Assembly: GCA_014905825.1 (NCBI GenBank)
Contig: JACGCN010000007.1
Location: forward strand, 372,001-436,000
DNA: 64,000 bases
Origin: Lyophyllum atratum
Taxonomy: Eukaryota; Basidiomycota; Agaricomycetes; Agaricales; Lyophyllaceae
Reading direction: 5' to 3'
Position 1 is the first letter of the stretch. Every line of letters begins with the position of its first letter. Shown here one piece after another: positions 30,920 through 44,373 of the stretch. Below the pieces are notes generated by a model, which did no database searches, was not told where the DNA came from, and saw nothing but the letters and a program-made list of their open reading frames with translations. The position numbers were made by a program, and so were the translations under genes.

Positions 30920-33464
30920 ATGGTATGTTTTCTGTTCGAAGCAAGGGTCAAGTTGCTGATTATTTGCGTGGAGGACGAGCAACTTGCTCGCACACCACAG
31001 TATCTCCAATACTTCGACGTCTCGAGCACTGGTTTCGCATGGCGCGAACCTCGGCCAGACGAGATTGTGCGCAGACGAGCAGACATGGACGACAAGTTCA
31101 TCTTTGACATCCTTCTAGCGTCAGGAGGCGTCGAGCAACCCGACGCGCTCTACCCGCCGAGGAACGTGGAAGATCTCGAGCTGTTACTGCTTGCTATCGA
31201 GGATTCGACATATGATATACTGAAGCAGGAGTGCTTGGTGTACTATTTGCTCAAGTGGCATCAAGACGGGAGAGAGGAGAGATTCCAGATTGAGCGGTGT
31301 ATACCACCCCAGTTCACGAGTCTTGCGGACGCGTACTGGCATCTTGACACTGGCATAAACGTTCCGGTGTGTTGTTTGCTATATCTCCTTGTTTAAAGTA
31401 CTAAGGTGTTTCTAGCGCGCTGTGTCCATACTCTCGGACAATCGTCTGAATAGAGAATTCGTGTCCAAGATTCTTCATGCCATATCCATTTCCCCGAACC
31501 CTTCACCCCTCATCGTTCAATATGTTCGTACCGCGAAGCCTCTGCTTACGACACCTCAGGATGTGTGGACATATACGCTCGCTTTAGCGGATATCAGCTT
31601 CCTAGAAGCTTGGCGCTTCCAACGGACGTTCAACGAGACGGAGGAATTACGGAAGCAGCTCCTCGAAAAATTACTCGAATGGTGTATCTCTCGTACGTCT
31701 TCGTCTTCGTCAGTTACGCGCTCTTTTTGACAGCCTTAAACAGCCGAGCCGCGCCCTCAAGGCCTTTCCGCTCTTCTTTGCTTCCCACTATCCCCCTTCG
31801 AAGAGGACTTCCTACACAAATATGCCCTCGAACCGCCAAAATCCCTCTCCAGACCGTCCATCGCGATTTTACGAGACCTCATTTGTGTTCGTCTGATCCA
31901 ATCCGGCAAGTACGCCGATGCCGTCAAAGTTGACCACCAATTCGCATCGTCCACCCTTAACGAATCCAAAAGCAGCTCCCAAGAGCGGCGTAAGATGGTG
32001 CAGGATCTTTACGCTGCCCTGCCCCAGGCCGAACGCACTATGCTTGACGCAGAACTCCAGAGACTCACGCAGGGCCAACAGACGAAACCCACCATCAATG
32101 GCGTCCCTTCTAAACCTAAGACAACGACTACCACCACGACCGGCGCCAACAAGGCAACTGATGTTAGCATGTCCCAATCATGGGAAGAAATCCAACGACC
32201 TCTCCCGTCGCAATTGCTAGGCGACGCCCATACCGGTGCTTCCTCAGCCTCGCCATTCCGCGACACCCACCCACCTGTGATACCCCTCTCCGAACGTTCC
32301 GGCGCCCCCCGCTTCGGTGGGCCCATCCTCGGCGCCTCAACGTCCACTTCCACATCCACCGCGGCCCCCATCCTCCCCATTTCCAAGCTCACTACAAACG
32401 GCACCGGGATCGGCCACAGCGCCCTCTCGTCATCGCAAAGTTTTACCCTGTCCTCGTCCACTGCGCGCCCCCGCGCCTCCCTTGGCCGCACCAACCCCCC
32501 GCAGTTCTTCCCTGGTACAAGTACAAAGGGCACAAGTCAGTTCACCACGTCACAGTCCCAGCCGTCGGCGTTTGCGTTCAGCCCAGCCTCGCGCAAACCG
32601 AACGCTTTCTACAAGCCCCCGCCTGGTAAACCGCAGGGCGTCAAGCGGCCCTTTGACGTCGTATCGGACGAGCCTCCGCCTGGGCGGAGCATGGATGTAG
32701 ACAGCATCGCTGGCGAAGAGGAACACATGGAAGTGGAGTATCAAGCGGAGAACCACACCGACGAGGACGCGCGAAGCGACGTCGAGGAGAACGGGACACA
32801 GGACGAGCGCCAGGGCGCCGACCTCGGCTTCTCAGTCTTCGGAAACGGCCCTGGGCCCAGAGACGCGGAGCACCCGAAACCGGCCCCAAAGTCGAGGAGC
32901 AGTCGTTCTGCTGCTGCTGCTGCACCTCGCCCACAGAAGGCGGGCAGACGCGTACCCCCCGGTGCTTTCATGTCAGAAGACGAAGACGGGGAGGACGAGC
33001 TGGCTCTCCTACCTACCCCCGCCCCACCCCCCTCGCGCACCCGAACCTCTGCGCGCCAGGGCCCCGCCAAAGCCGCCGGGCCGTCACGGAGCAAACGTGT
33101 CAAACGTGTGCGGACCGAAGATCTGGGCCGGAGTTTGCCTGGGTCTCTTATGGACGAGGAGGAGGATGGAGATGGGGTTGAGGAAGCAGAGGAGGAGGAG
33201 GCTGACTATGTTGCGCCTCTGAGGCAGGCGTCGCCGCCGCGTAGGGCTGGGAGGAGAGTACGGTCGACGACGCCTGTTTCGGATATGGGCGATGACGAGG
33301 GGATGCAAACGAGGAGACGATCGACGAGGCTTTCTACGACGGGTAGCATTGGAGCGGGAATGGAACCGTCACCACCGAAGAAGGCTGCGGGGGCAGGAGC
33401 TGGGAAGGGGAGAAAAAGTGCAAGGACGCCTGCTGGTGGGGCGGCGAAGAAGAAACGTCAGTGA
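30920..33464 (+). CDS. ELYS-domain nuclear pore assembly protein
   Basis: Homologue of the ELYS/MEL-28 C-terminal helical domain, which in fungi is a small nucleoporin linking the Nup107-160 (Y) complex to chromatin. The start is the ATG at 30920 followed directly by an intron (GTATGT to GTGGAG), giving MDEQLARTPQYLQYFDVSST. The domain runs through NVEDLELLLLAIEDSTYDIL, KQECLVYYLLKWHQDGREER, LADAYWHLDTGINVP, RAVSILSDNRLNREFVSKIL and VQYVRTAKPLLTTPQDVWTY. After a further intron it continues FEEDFLHKYALEPPKSLSRP and LICVRLIQSGKYADAVKVDH. The last 450 residues are disordered: Ser/Thr/Pro-rich, then alternating acidic (VEEAEEEEADYV) and basic (RAGRRVRSTT, AAKKKRQ) stretches likely to bind chromatin and carry nuclear localisation signals. 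Confidence 0.82.
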
Positions 33465-33832
33465 TTGGAGTGTGGGTAGATTGAGGCTCTGGTTAGTTGG
33501 TTGAGAGAGCGTGTGTGTCATGCTGCTCATTGCGGTGGTATATATCAGCTATCTAAATAATGTCTCCTCATGCACTGTCATGATCTCTACATAGTGATGC
33601 TCGATGCCCTCTATGCCTTAACTCATGACTAATTCTACCTCGGAGTCATCGACAACAAGGACTTGACCAGAGTTCTCATAGGACAAGAATTCAACATGGC
33701 TTAGAATGACCTTGGGAGGAGAGTGGACGTGCGCAGTGCCATGACGGGGTAGCAATAGATCTGATCTACAATAACTCAACAATAACTGGAAATAATCGCA
33801 GGACATATTCCCTAATCTCCAGAAAACCAACA
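33465..33832. other. Intergenic stretch between convergent genes
   Basis: 3' regions of the ELYS and ATP10 genes. Nothing else seen. Confidence 0.45.
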
Positions 33833-34976
33833 TTAAACCGGTAGAGGGGACGGTGCATCCGCAGAGTCACCACTCTGCTGCTCCTCGCTCCCCTTCTGCT
33901 TCTTCTTCCCCGCATGCATCCCCGTCGTCTTCTCCGCCCTCTTCAACAGCACCCCCGTACACGTCTCCAGCGACATCGCCTCCTCCGGCGTCGCGTCCGC
34001 ACACCCTCCCCACCGGATCTTCAGATTCTCGTCGATCAAATACACGTACCCCACCTTGCTGTTCGTCATCCCCAGCGGGTCCCGGACGTACTCCACATTC
34101 TGGCTGGAGACGAGGTATGTGGGCTGGAGGTGCGCGGGGACGACGCCGCGGAGGGAGTTAATATAGAGCTTGACGAGGAGGGATTTGAGGAGGTTCTCTT
34201 GAAGGTTGACTTGGATGTATTGGAAGAGCGGGTGGGCGGCGTAGCGGGTGATGGTTGGATCCACGAAACCTTTCACGTGGACCTGTGTGGATTGTTTAGT
34301 ATTGACGGATGAGGGCGCAGCGAGAAACGGACGTACTTCTGACATTCTGGTGCCGAGCATGGCGAGAACGGTTATGCGGCCGTAGCACATTGTCGTGGTA
34401 TTCTTTTCTTCGCTCGTATCGATGCTCTTGCCCTTCATATTGGGCAGATATAGTGCTTTCTGGTCGATCATGTCAGGTTCATATCCTCGTGGCGACTAAA
34501 GTATGGAGGTACGCACGTCTTCGCGAATGAGAGCCTTGTTAGCGATCCAAGTTTTTCCGCCATGTTTCCTGGTCATGTTCATGTCATAATAGTAGCCCTT
34601 CCCCACTTCCTTGATCCTGGACAAACCGAGTCAGGATGTACTTCAGCATAGACCTGGAAACAACGCACAGATGCCGTCTTTGTGCCATTCTTGCGCCACT
34701 GTCCGTGATCAATTCTTTCATTTTTTGTGTCTGAGTTTTCAAGAGAGTTGTAGGGCGTTCCGTCACGCCCAAAGGCCTCGCAAGAGGCCCCAGTTCTCCT
34801 GGCTTGACGTCTGGACCTTCAATTTCGCGCTGAAGACGCGCCTGACTGTCGGAACTCGGTTCATCTTGATTTCGCCGACTAGTAGAGCAAAAGGAACGTC
34901 GAATATAAAGGAGGTGCTCCTGGTATCGCGAGACACTTCGGACAGGCCACGAAGCAAGAAAAGACATGATAACCAA
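33833..34976 (-). CDS. ATP10: Mitochondrial F1Fo ATP synthase assembly factor ATP10
   Basis: Inner-membrane chaperone needed to incorporate Fo subunit 6 (Atp6). The N-terminus (MVIMSFLASWPVRSVSRYQE, then RRSFCSTSRRNQ) is basic, serine-rich and lacks acids, as a mitochondrial targeting sequence should. An alternative start is the second Met at 34967. Downstream exons give TERPTTLLKTQTQKMKELIT, VGKGYYYDMNMTRKHGGKTW, KALYLPNMKGKSID, QYIQVNLQENLLKSLLVKLY and the diagnostic block LGMTNSKVGYVYLIDENLKI followed by RWGGCADATPEE. The C-terminal tail is hydrophilic (KKKQKGSEEQQSGDS). The exons join without stops. Confidence 0.9.
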
Positions 34977-35179
34977 CGTTATTTTCAGGCCTAAAACGGT
35001 TTACCTTGAATTACGTAATATCTATGCCACAGGCACGATCATCACGTGGAAAAATAAACAGATGCACATAAATTGTCGCGTCCGTGCAAAGTTTGTTTAT
35101 TCATCTCTCTTGCTCCTCAACCACTACCATCGGCCACCTCCCCCGTTGTAAATCTTGTACAAAGTAATCCATTATCATA

Positions 35180-35930
<751 letters not shown>

Positions 35931-36841
35931 ACGAACCCTCTCCCGCTCTCTATCTATTTGTGCCCGTTTTTATTATCATTAGTCTTATTGTATTCTGTAG
36001 TGTGCGTCGTGTAAGTTCTTTTGAGGCGTCCATGTCTTGACTCCTGTGAGAAGTTGTGAGACTTTGTTGAAGGCTGTAAATAAGTGTCAAGAACGCGTGC
36101 TCCCTTCTCAACGTTAGGGCGCGTTTTGCTCGTGACCACGTTAGGCCTGGTGTGCAACGTTGATCAGAACCTGTTCTCTCGTCGCTAGGACACATGACGA
36201 TGATGATTCGGAGCTACATCTTGGGTACATCCACCGACACAGCTATAGATTATAGATCACGAAGGGAACAAAGCGCGACGCGTCCAACACGATACCACGG
36301 GCGTATACAAGCCCATTGGCTGGGCGGTATAGTATCTATTCTGTAGTACGCCAATTATTTTACCTTCTTGATCTGTACATGTCCTTCCAGGATCATTATG
36401 AGATGAACGTACTTTCCAAGACACGAGGAGGGAGTTCATGGCAGGCTTGACTTAGCAATCCATCATAACACTGTCTTCAGGATAACACTAATGGATTGTC
36501 CGAGGGTCTGATCAAGGGGATGTACCATGAGACTTGGATTGACTTGCTTGGTCAAAAACAGCCCAGCGATAGTCATGCCCTTTGAGTCGAGAACCATGTG
36601 GCGTGATCCATCATCGTTCACACTGACAGTCACACAAGTCCCCCACTTCTGCCGTTCCTTCGACTACTAGACGGAATTCGGATACCGAGAGAAGAGATAT
36701 ACGAGCGCATCACTGGCGACCTCCTGTTGATTCACGAAGATAACAGGAGGTAGCAAAGCCGGTTGGAGAGATGTGCCAGTGTTTCGCGTTCGCGGACATT
36801 CCTCGGTGGATGGCGTTTAAGGAGTGGTGACCAGGCTAAGG
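35931..36841. other. Intergenic stretch
   Basis: No gene recognised. Short frames on both strands lack motifs. Confidence 0.4.
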
Positions 36842-38110
36842 TCAAGATCTCGTCACTGTGCCGACTCCCCACAGTGCAGGGCCATCCAAGTCATCGGAAC
36901 CACTGGAAGTTGTAGCGCCCAGAACGGCGTTTCGGTCAAGGGTACTGAGGAGTTCCTCAGCCTTCACCCCGTCATCGGCCTTGACAACATGAAGGATATT
37001 CTCCTGGCCGGGCAAAGGTATCGCCGCAAATAAGGATTCACCGTCGAAGCGATATTCCTTTCCAAGAAGAAGCACCATCCACACGTATATGTACGGCTTC
37101 CGCGCAGAGAGTTCCTCTATCTTGTCAGGACTTTCGAAGAGCTGCTTCCAACAAAATCCAGATCCGGGTGCGATGCGAATGGTCCTCGATTTATATTCAG
37201 GCATTTTCTCTAAGTAGAAAGACGTTAGCACGTCATGTAGACACCTCTCGTGCGCGTGAACACTCACGAAGGAAAATTCAGGCAGTTCGAGATTCTCAGT
37301 TGTGAACGAGATTGGGATAGTTTTATCAAAGTTTCATACAAACCGCAACGGTCGAGATTTCATCTATGTACAACTGTTGGTTTTTGTGGGCTTTCGTCAA
37401 CTCAAATTAGATGCTGCAGCCAAACAGCCTCCCAGGAAATTCTTGCTTCCAACTTGCTTCCCCGCTCCATATCACTTACAATCAAGGGCAGATGACGGGA
37501 AGGGCGTCGAGTACGATGCTCTCTTACTTGAAATTATAGCTATCACACCTCTCAATCTCCGGCGAAGGTGTGTCGTCATGTACATGTGTCGATTAGCGTA
37601 TCTTCCCTCCTGTACGTTATGATGACATACGCTGACATGCGCTGGCGAAAAGATGAAGTTCTGTAGCACGGAAGGAACCTCATCCCGGCCTTGCCTGATC
37701 GTACTGAGGTCATATTTCCCAGCATTGCAGGCATCGATCACCCATTCACGGGCAGTCTTGACCTTCAGTTTGTCGATCTGAGATCGACGAACTCAAGAAG
37801 CTCTTAACCCGAAGCTTCCTAGGAAAGTAATGCAGGTATACATAATTTCATGGAAAGCCCTCTGAACTCTATGCTCTCTGTGAAAGGTAGAACGTAGGTG
37901 CACACTGCCTTGAGGAAAAGGGTATGTCATCCCAACAATTTGAATGTTTAACTTCCTCCCTTCCACCACGAGTTTTCCAGACTCTGTCATCACGATTTGA
38001 CGTCGACAGATTGTGCATTTGGTGCAGTTCGGCGCAGCTGTCAAAAGGCAGGACATGCATAGGCCCTCTTCCAAAGCTGCCGTGCGCGCACGAGATGAGA
38101 GCACTTTCAT
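36842..38110 (-). CDS. Doubtful hypothetical gene
   Basis: I do not recognise this. Three minus-strand stretches look somewhat protein-like: about 38110-37910 with a cysteine cluster (CMSCLLTAAPNCTKCTICRR), about 37790-37610 with KVKTAREWVIDACNAGKYDL and DEVPSVLQNFIFSPAHV, and 37267-36842 with CWKQLFESPDKIEELSARKP, YIYVWMVLLLGKEYRFDGES and VKAEELLSTLDRNAVLGATT. Whether they are exons of one gene, or relics, cannot be decided; splice sites between them are ambiguous. Confidence 0.3.
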
Positions 38111-38634
38111 GGGCGGCTCCGAAATTTCTGGGGATTCCCTACTTACTTCTTGGATTCTCTCGGAGACCGTCTGTGTGTCTATCTCGAATTCGGAAGGTTT
38201 TGCAGTGCTTCAACGGATATCGCATCGTTCTCGCGAGGCGGCAGGTCCCAGGGGTAGTGCGAGCGCTACCCGCAGGTTCTTCCCTCACTCTCCGGCGACC
38301 ATGATATCATGGTGATATCATGCTTGGCTTCTCGATGATCGTGGTGTATACTGAGGGCCGCACTGCCATTCATTTACGTCGTTCTATCGTATCAATGTCT
38401 TGTGCGCATACGAGATCCGCAGGGATGGACAGCTGTCCATCAGACGCATCGTCTTCCATGTACTTCAAGAAGTCATTGTGGAGACTGTTCCGTCCCTTCA
38501 TGCCGCACTGCCCACTCCACTTCGACACCCTTCAAACGTTTTCCCAAGTCTCATGGCGTAGCTTCCAGCTCCATTTTCGTCAACTCGACTATCAATGAAT
38601 GTCCTTTTTGGATAACCCCTCCTTGTCTCGCACG

Positions 38635-38642
38635 TATAAAAG
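38635..38642 (+). promoter_or_regulatory. TATA box of the hydrophobin gene
   Basis: TATAAAAG lies 71 bp upstream of the hydrophobin ATG, a spacing normal for strongly expressed fungal genes. Confidence 0.65.
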
Positions 38643-38712
38643 GGCCAGCATTCGCAAGGTACATCCTCACCGAACACCACTACTCGTCGTTCAGTAAACC
38701 TCCTCTACCAAC

Positions 38713-39174
38713 ATGCAATTCAAGTCCTCCCTCCTCGTCTTCGCCACTCTCACCACCCTTGCAGCTGCCACACCGACTCGTCGGACCGAACCCGCACCTG
38801 CCAGCCAGTGCAACACCGGCTCCCTCCAGTGCTGCAACACCCTCCAGAGCGCCACAAGCGACCCTGCCGCCGGACTCCTCGCCCTCTTGGGCATCGTCGT
38901 CCAGGACGTCACCGCCCAAGTCGGTGTCACCTGCTCGCCCATCAGCGTCCTTGGCGTAGGAGGCAACTCTTGGTCAGTCCGCAACTAGCCCGTGTTTTGT
39001 GCCAACGACTGATGAAGTCGATCATGATAGCACTGCTCAACCCGTCTGCTGCACGGGCAACACCTTCCGTAAGACGATCTTGACGGCTACATCCCTCTCT
39101 ATACTCCTTTCTAACTTGTCCCTGCAGATGGCGTCGTTACGCTCGGATGCAGCCCTGTCAATTTGAGCTTGTAG
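38713..39174 (+). CDS. Class I hydrophobin (SC3-like)
   Basis: Small secreted amphipathic protein that assembles at the hydrophilic/hydrophobic interface of hyphae. The start [20 protein letters not shown] is a signal peptide. All eight cysteines of the class I pattern are present once two introns are removed: SQC, LQCC, VTC, GGNSC (the Cys codon TG|C is split by the first intron), QPVCC and LGC. The loop [20 protein letters not shown] between Cys3 and Cys4 and the end GCSPVNLSL match Agaricomycete hydrophobins. The second intron splits the codon after GNTF, giving FHGVVTLG. Length about 112 residues. Confidence 0.95.
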
Positions 39175-39649
39175 GAGGAAGACGAGTCGGTACTTCAGGC
39201 ATCTGTCATGGTGCTCTAGTAATGTTACGGTTATGATGCGATTACGGACAATTTGATGCCTTTATGTTCGAAGATTGGGGAGAGCTTAAGTCTACCCGAG
39301 TACAAGAGTCTGCTCGATGCTTCGAGTCATTGCCTGTTATTGGAAGGCTCTATTTCGACGTCTACACGCCTTGTTCGCTGGTAAACTAGGTATGCATAAC
39401 AAAAAATACAAATTCAAGATGCAGAGAGAGATTTGGAGATTCAAGATGAAGCGATGCAGGAGAACAGAACGATTGGCAAGAAAATCGGATGGTAGTGGTA
39501 CTAACTAGTATTACACTAGGGCGGGTTGGTCTAATTCCATGTGCAGAGCATGTGTGAGGACGAGAGTGTGTGACGGGGATGTGATGAGGGATCATGGGTT
39601 GTGTGAAAAGGTGGCCATGTCCGTGGTTATGGGTGTGTCATGGTTCTGA
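39175..39649. other. Intergenic stretch between convergent genes
   Basis: 3' regions of the hydrophobin and carrier genes; no further feature seen. Confidence 0.45.
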
Positions 39650-40895
39650 TTATTGGGCATTCCGTAAACTGAGATGACGCATGAGTAGCTCATATCTGTT
39701 GAACCATTAGTAGGGAGGCTAGATTTTCTTTGAACAGGAAGGACGCACGTCAACATGGTGACCGCACTGTTCGGCACAGTACGAAGAAGATTAATCGACA
39801 ACCCTCTATACAGGCCCGTCCATCCCTCTTTCCGTATGAGTTTCCTGGTGGTATAAATGATACCCCCCCGCGTATGATGTTTGACCATGCCGTCTGACGA
39901 CATATCTTCTGCCAGCGGCAGGCGCTGAGTCTGCAGACGTGTTCTTATGACTTCGTGCGGGTAAGTTGCGATGGATGCTGTCATCTTCGAAATAGCCGAG
40001 CACAGGAGGATCGTCTTACTCGTTAGTGGTTTATCAGAGTCGCCCTCTGCGTTGTTACCACTTAGGGCAAGGCGGTGGGAAAGTATTAAAGGGGTACTCA
40101 CGAGCTATAACCTTCAGTTGCTCGTACAGTGGGAATTGGACCGCGACGTGAGCGATGCCTAACAGGCTTGGTACGAGGCCGCGGTAAAACGCGCGGATCC
40201 CCTCGGTTCGGTATATAGTGAGGGCCGCATCGAGCGTATGTCGGTACCTGACCTCATCTCTGGTTTGTGTCTGGTTGGCCCATGAGCGCGAGCATGCAAC
40301 AAGATGAATATAACGCACCATAAATCGGGTCTTAATGACCCATAACGGATTCGTGCATATCGTGCTCGCAGCACCAGCCGACATGGCGGACAAGATGTGC
40401 AACGACCATGGATGCTCCCGCACGGTCGGCTGGTACCCCTTGACTTGGGCGGCGGGGTAAAGCCGATCCCGCTCGCCAGGTGACCCGGCCATCGGTGGCT
40501 CTCCAAAGTAACCCTTGATGCCGTCGTACACCGCGAAGTAGATGGCCCAGGTCGGCAAGTAGCCCAGAATCGTTGGTCCCAGACCGCGATAAAGCCCTCG
40601 GAATCCGTCATCTCGCAGGATTGTTTTTACAGTCTCTAGTAGGAAATTAGAACATAATGACAGCACAAGACGTCTTGGGACACACCGATAACGCCTTGGT
40701 ATCCCCGTTGCCCCTGAATCGCCCGCTGTGCCTGTAATTTGGTCTTCACCACATCCAGCGGGCACGTTGCAATGCTTGCAACCAAGCCACCCCCCGCGCC
40801 CGCTGAAATGGTCGTATTAGTATCCCGCCGTCGTTCGGTCGTGTGCTACTCACCGATCATGCTGTTTGCTGACCATTTGGGCTGGGATATACCCA
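39650..40895 (-). CDS. Mitochondrial carrier (SLC25), NAD+/pyrimidine-nucleotide type
   Basis: Inner-membrane solute carrier with the three-fold repeat. Each repeat has a PxxxxK/R signature: CPLDVVKTKLQAQ, NPLWVIKTRFM and YPHEVIRTRLQTQR. The first two repeats also carry FRGLYRGLGPTILGYLPTWA and IRAFYRGLVPSLLGIAHVAV, the third WTGLYRGLSINLLRTVPNSA. The start is MGISQPKWSANSMIG at 40895; the last small exon reads YELLMRHLSLRNAQ and stops at 39650. The motif PTWAIYFAVYDGIKGYF with a tryptophan in the contact position is characteristic of the subfamily that includes yeast Yia6/Yea6 (NAD+), Rim2 (pyrimidine nucleotides) and folate/FAD carriers; NAD+ is my best guess. Confidence 0.85.
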
Positions 40896-42058
40896 TATCT
40901 TTGCCCCGCCAATGCGCGGGGTTGCTGAGGGCGCTCCTACTGTCTCTGCTCGCCTGATGCTGGGGTCGTTGGGCGTTGGGAAACAAAAATCGTCAAGGAT
41001 TTGTCCTACTCCGAATGCGGTCCCGGTTTTTGCCGAACGCCACTTGTCGTATAAGGTGGCTCCAATGATTATCTTATCTAGAGTACCAAGACCGATAATG
41101 GCGGGAACTGACTTGAAGGACATGATCATCAGATTCATTCATTCGCAGCTAACTAGTCAAGCAGCAGCTATGTACTACGGTGCGACTGAGTGAAGGCATT
41201 TGGTGGCACGCTTGAGCTCCCCCTCGTTCAAAACTCAAACATCCGCACATTCATTATTTCTCTATTAAGCTTAAGTAGCCTGCAACGTTGTATACGCAAT
41301 ACGCAGAAACCGTCGAAACGTGCGGTGACTGACCCTCTGAGTACCAGCTGTGATAGCCCAGACTACCCAAACTGAATGCTTTCAGTAAGAGTGTGAGGCA
41401 ATTTTAGAGTAAATGGACTGGCATTACATACTTGTGGAAGGAGAAAGGACAACCTCTCCTCATATACTAGGCAAGGGGACATGAAATAAGAGTCGACCTC
41501 ACGCCAGTTGAAGAGCGTGTTTGGTGTGGATGCACAACTTGACAGTTGAATAAATGGTTTGAATGATACTGCGCACAGGATCATTATGCCTTATGCTTGA
41601 AGATCGTTGCCAGATGAGAAATATCTTGAGTCTACTACCAGAGCACGAGGTTATGCGGCCGCAGCAGCCTCAGTATCGGGACATGACAAAAATTCTGATA
41701 ATAGATCTATTGGCATTTCCTCTATTAACTTGTTGACTCTCACTTTGTCAATTGCTACACTTCTCTGTCCATTGACTTGTGAAATCGGTAGATGTGTGAC
41801 TTTGCTACATTATTTGGTTTCTTGTCCAGTAGACGATAATAACCTATTGGCGTACTGTAACTACGTGAGGAATAACGAGGAACAGAGACAACAAAACACA
41901 TTGATATACGAGAAATGAAAATATGCGTGTCTAAATCAGAAAAATCCGGTGTTGTTTACAGTGCTTGAAAATTATGGCGTTTCTTTTCATGAATCATGCC
42001 AGCTAGGGCGGTCTAAGATAATAATCGAGAGCGACGGGCGTGATGACGAGAAGGGTGA
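40896..42058. other. Long stretch without a recognised gene
   Basis: Short open frames at 41190-41375 and 41607-41918 (plus) have no recognisable motif and an AT-rich, low-complexity composition. No repeat or RNA gene is evident. Confidence 0.4.
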
Positions 42059-44373
42059 TCATAGCTTGACTTTGCTGTTGACCCGAATTGCTTCGCCCCT
42101 GTAGTAGATCCATACCGGGAACGGAATGCCGAGAAGAATAGCGAGACCAGCCAACAACTAAACAGCGAAGTGAAATGATTAGGAAGGAGTGCGGGGGAAA
42201 AGGATATGAGGTCTTACGGAGTTTCCACCACCGAGGCCTAGGGCATCGAACATCTGCTGCCCAAACAGTGGGAAGGCAAAGCCAAGCATTGATCGGAAGA
42301 CCTGTGGCGTCATTAGTTACATCCCGCAGAACAGAAGCGCAGAAAACGAGGCATACCGAAGCTGCTGCTGTGGCGCTCGCGGCGTAGCGGAAGGCGTCGA
42401 CTAAGTATAGCTGAATGGGAAGGCTACACGTGGGCTCTGGAATTAGTTCAGGTGCAACGAGGCGAAGGCTATGTACGTACAAGGAAGACATCATCCCTGA
42501 GCGTTTTGTGAGCACTTGTTGTCATTGATTCCAAGATAGGACAGCTCACCGAATCCGAAGATGCCAGAACCAATGATGGGCATTATCCAGTGGATCTTTG
42601 CTTGTGCAGACCATCCGTACCAGCTACAACGCGCAATAAGAGTTTAGTAAGGTTGGCACACACTGCAACGAGAATGGACGCACAAGAGTCCTATGGGAAC
42701 GAAGAAAGACCCAAAGAACAGTGCAGGGATACGCATTTCCGGTTTGCCCTTGCCGCCATTCTTGTCCGCCAGCTATAGAGCTCAAGTCAGACAATGGCTT
42801 TGCGGAAATATTCAGAGAGCACACGCACGTATTTGTAAACCTGGTCAGCGGTCTTGGCACCGAACAAGGTGGCCAGGAAGAAACCGATCCCGAGCCCCAC
42901 GTAAGCGAGTCCTCCAATACCTGGTCCAAAGCCGTATGTTACCCTAAAGAACTCTGTGGCGCGTGTCAGGATATCTGTTGAACGACGAAGCACGTTAGAA
43001 GGCTTACGGGCGAAGGTGGCGAACATAAGATAGTAGATTCCTATCCAATTTTTACGTCAGGGTATTCATGGGAAAGCAAATTATGTGAAAGAGCGAACCG
43101 TATAGGCTGGAGAATAAAAAATATTAGCAGTCGAAGTTCCAGCGATGAAAAAGTGGACGTACAATGCCATGTAAAGGCTGAGGATGAAACAAATAAAGCT
43201 TCGGGAAAGCATGACTATGGGTCTGGTGAGGTTCTCCCATAGGAAAGCCAGCTTGTTTTCGTGGACGTCGGCGACTTTAGCGATCCTGGCAAGTGCTTCG
43301 ACGTCACCCGAGCGCTGGGCCCTTCTTAGGCGGATGACAGGACCGTAGGTTTCCTTGAGCAGGGGAATACCGATAGCAGCTGCTACTGCACAGAGTACTG
43401 GAGTGGGGGACGAGGCGTTGAGTTGATAGATCATCGAATAATCATCAGTCTGCTTACTGGCAATGACGATGAACACCCATTTGATTCCCACCGTTTGTGC
43501 AATAAAACCTCCGGCAATGGGGCCAATAACAGGACCTGGTTGGAATATCAATTAGACCACGCGATTTATCGTCGACGATGTGTGCGTACCGATCAAAGGA
43601 CCGAGACTGTAGACGGCCATAGCTGAAGCGCGGTCGCGTTCTGAGAATAGATCACCGATAGATCCGCCACCACATGCAACGGGAGCACTTCCGGAGAAAC
43701 CAGCTGATGGGAAATGTGGACGACGGTGAGCAGCCCGGTCTCCATGAAATGGCGGGGAAAACACGTACCCAAAAAACGGAAGCCAATCAAGGCGCCGGTG
43801 TTTGGAGAAAATGCACATCCAAGCGTGAATGCTAGGGAAAAGAGGTTGCCGATGTGAAGCACCCATGTTCGGCCGTACATTTCAGAGAGGGGAGCCAGGA
43901 TCAGTGGCTGTGGAGGGCATCATCAGATGAGCGCTACAAGATGAACATATATGGCAAGGACTCACACCAAGAGCGAACGAGAGCAGGTAGATACTAAGCG
44001 TGAGTGCGATGATTGTCGTACTCGTAATACCATATCTCAGAGCCACCTCTTCTAGACCAGGAGCCATCATCGAACTTGCCAGCGGCGAGACGAATGTGTA
44101 AAGTGATACCTGGAAATATTTTTAGAGGAAAGAGTAGAATAGATGGGTGTATAAACGCACAATCGATACAGCCGTCCACTTTTTCCCAAATGACCAATTC
44201 CTCGCATTCTCAGGATCGTTCTCCCAATCATCCTCCACGTTCTCAACGGCCTCCTCTACCTTGTCTTCTGGGAGGGCAGACTCGCCGTGTCCTGGAGACA
44301 TGGGACGCTCTCCATCAGGCGGCGCCACCTTTTCGTGCTGGACGGTAACAGACGACGTGGTGGAGGCAGCCAT
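42059..44373 (-). CDS. MFS multidrug/toxin exporter, DHA1 type (copy A)
   Basis: Plasma-membrane proton antiporter family with twelve membrane segments, likely exporting small toxic compounds. The hydrophilic N-terminus ends in DDWENDPENARNWSFGKKWT, the typical DxxNPxNW-K box before TM1. Then SPLASSMMAPGLEEVALRYG, TLSIYLLSFALGPLILAPLS, EMYGRTWVLHIGNLFSLAFT (the RxGR-like loop), AGFSGSAPVACGGGSIGDLF, RASAMAVYSLGPLIGPVIGP (motif C), GGFIAQTVGIKWVFIVIA, ENLTRPIVMLSRSFICFILS, FGPGIGGLAYVGLGIGFFLA, WIMPIIGSGIFGFG, YLVDAFRYAASATAAASVFR and AGLAILLGIPFPVWIYYRGE, with the stop at 42059. Many short introns. A close paralogue lies at 48264-50738 in the opposite orientation. Confidence 0.9.

Noticed and set aside
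32009..32533. Minus-strand open frame of 174 codons
   Set aside because: It is an antisense shadow of the GC-rich, low-complexity part of the ELYS gene.
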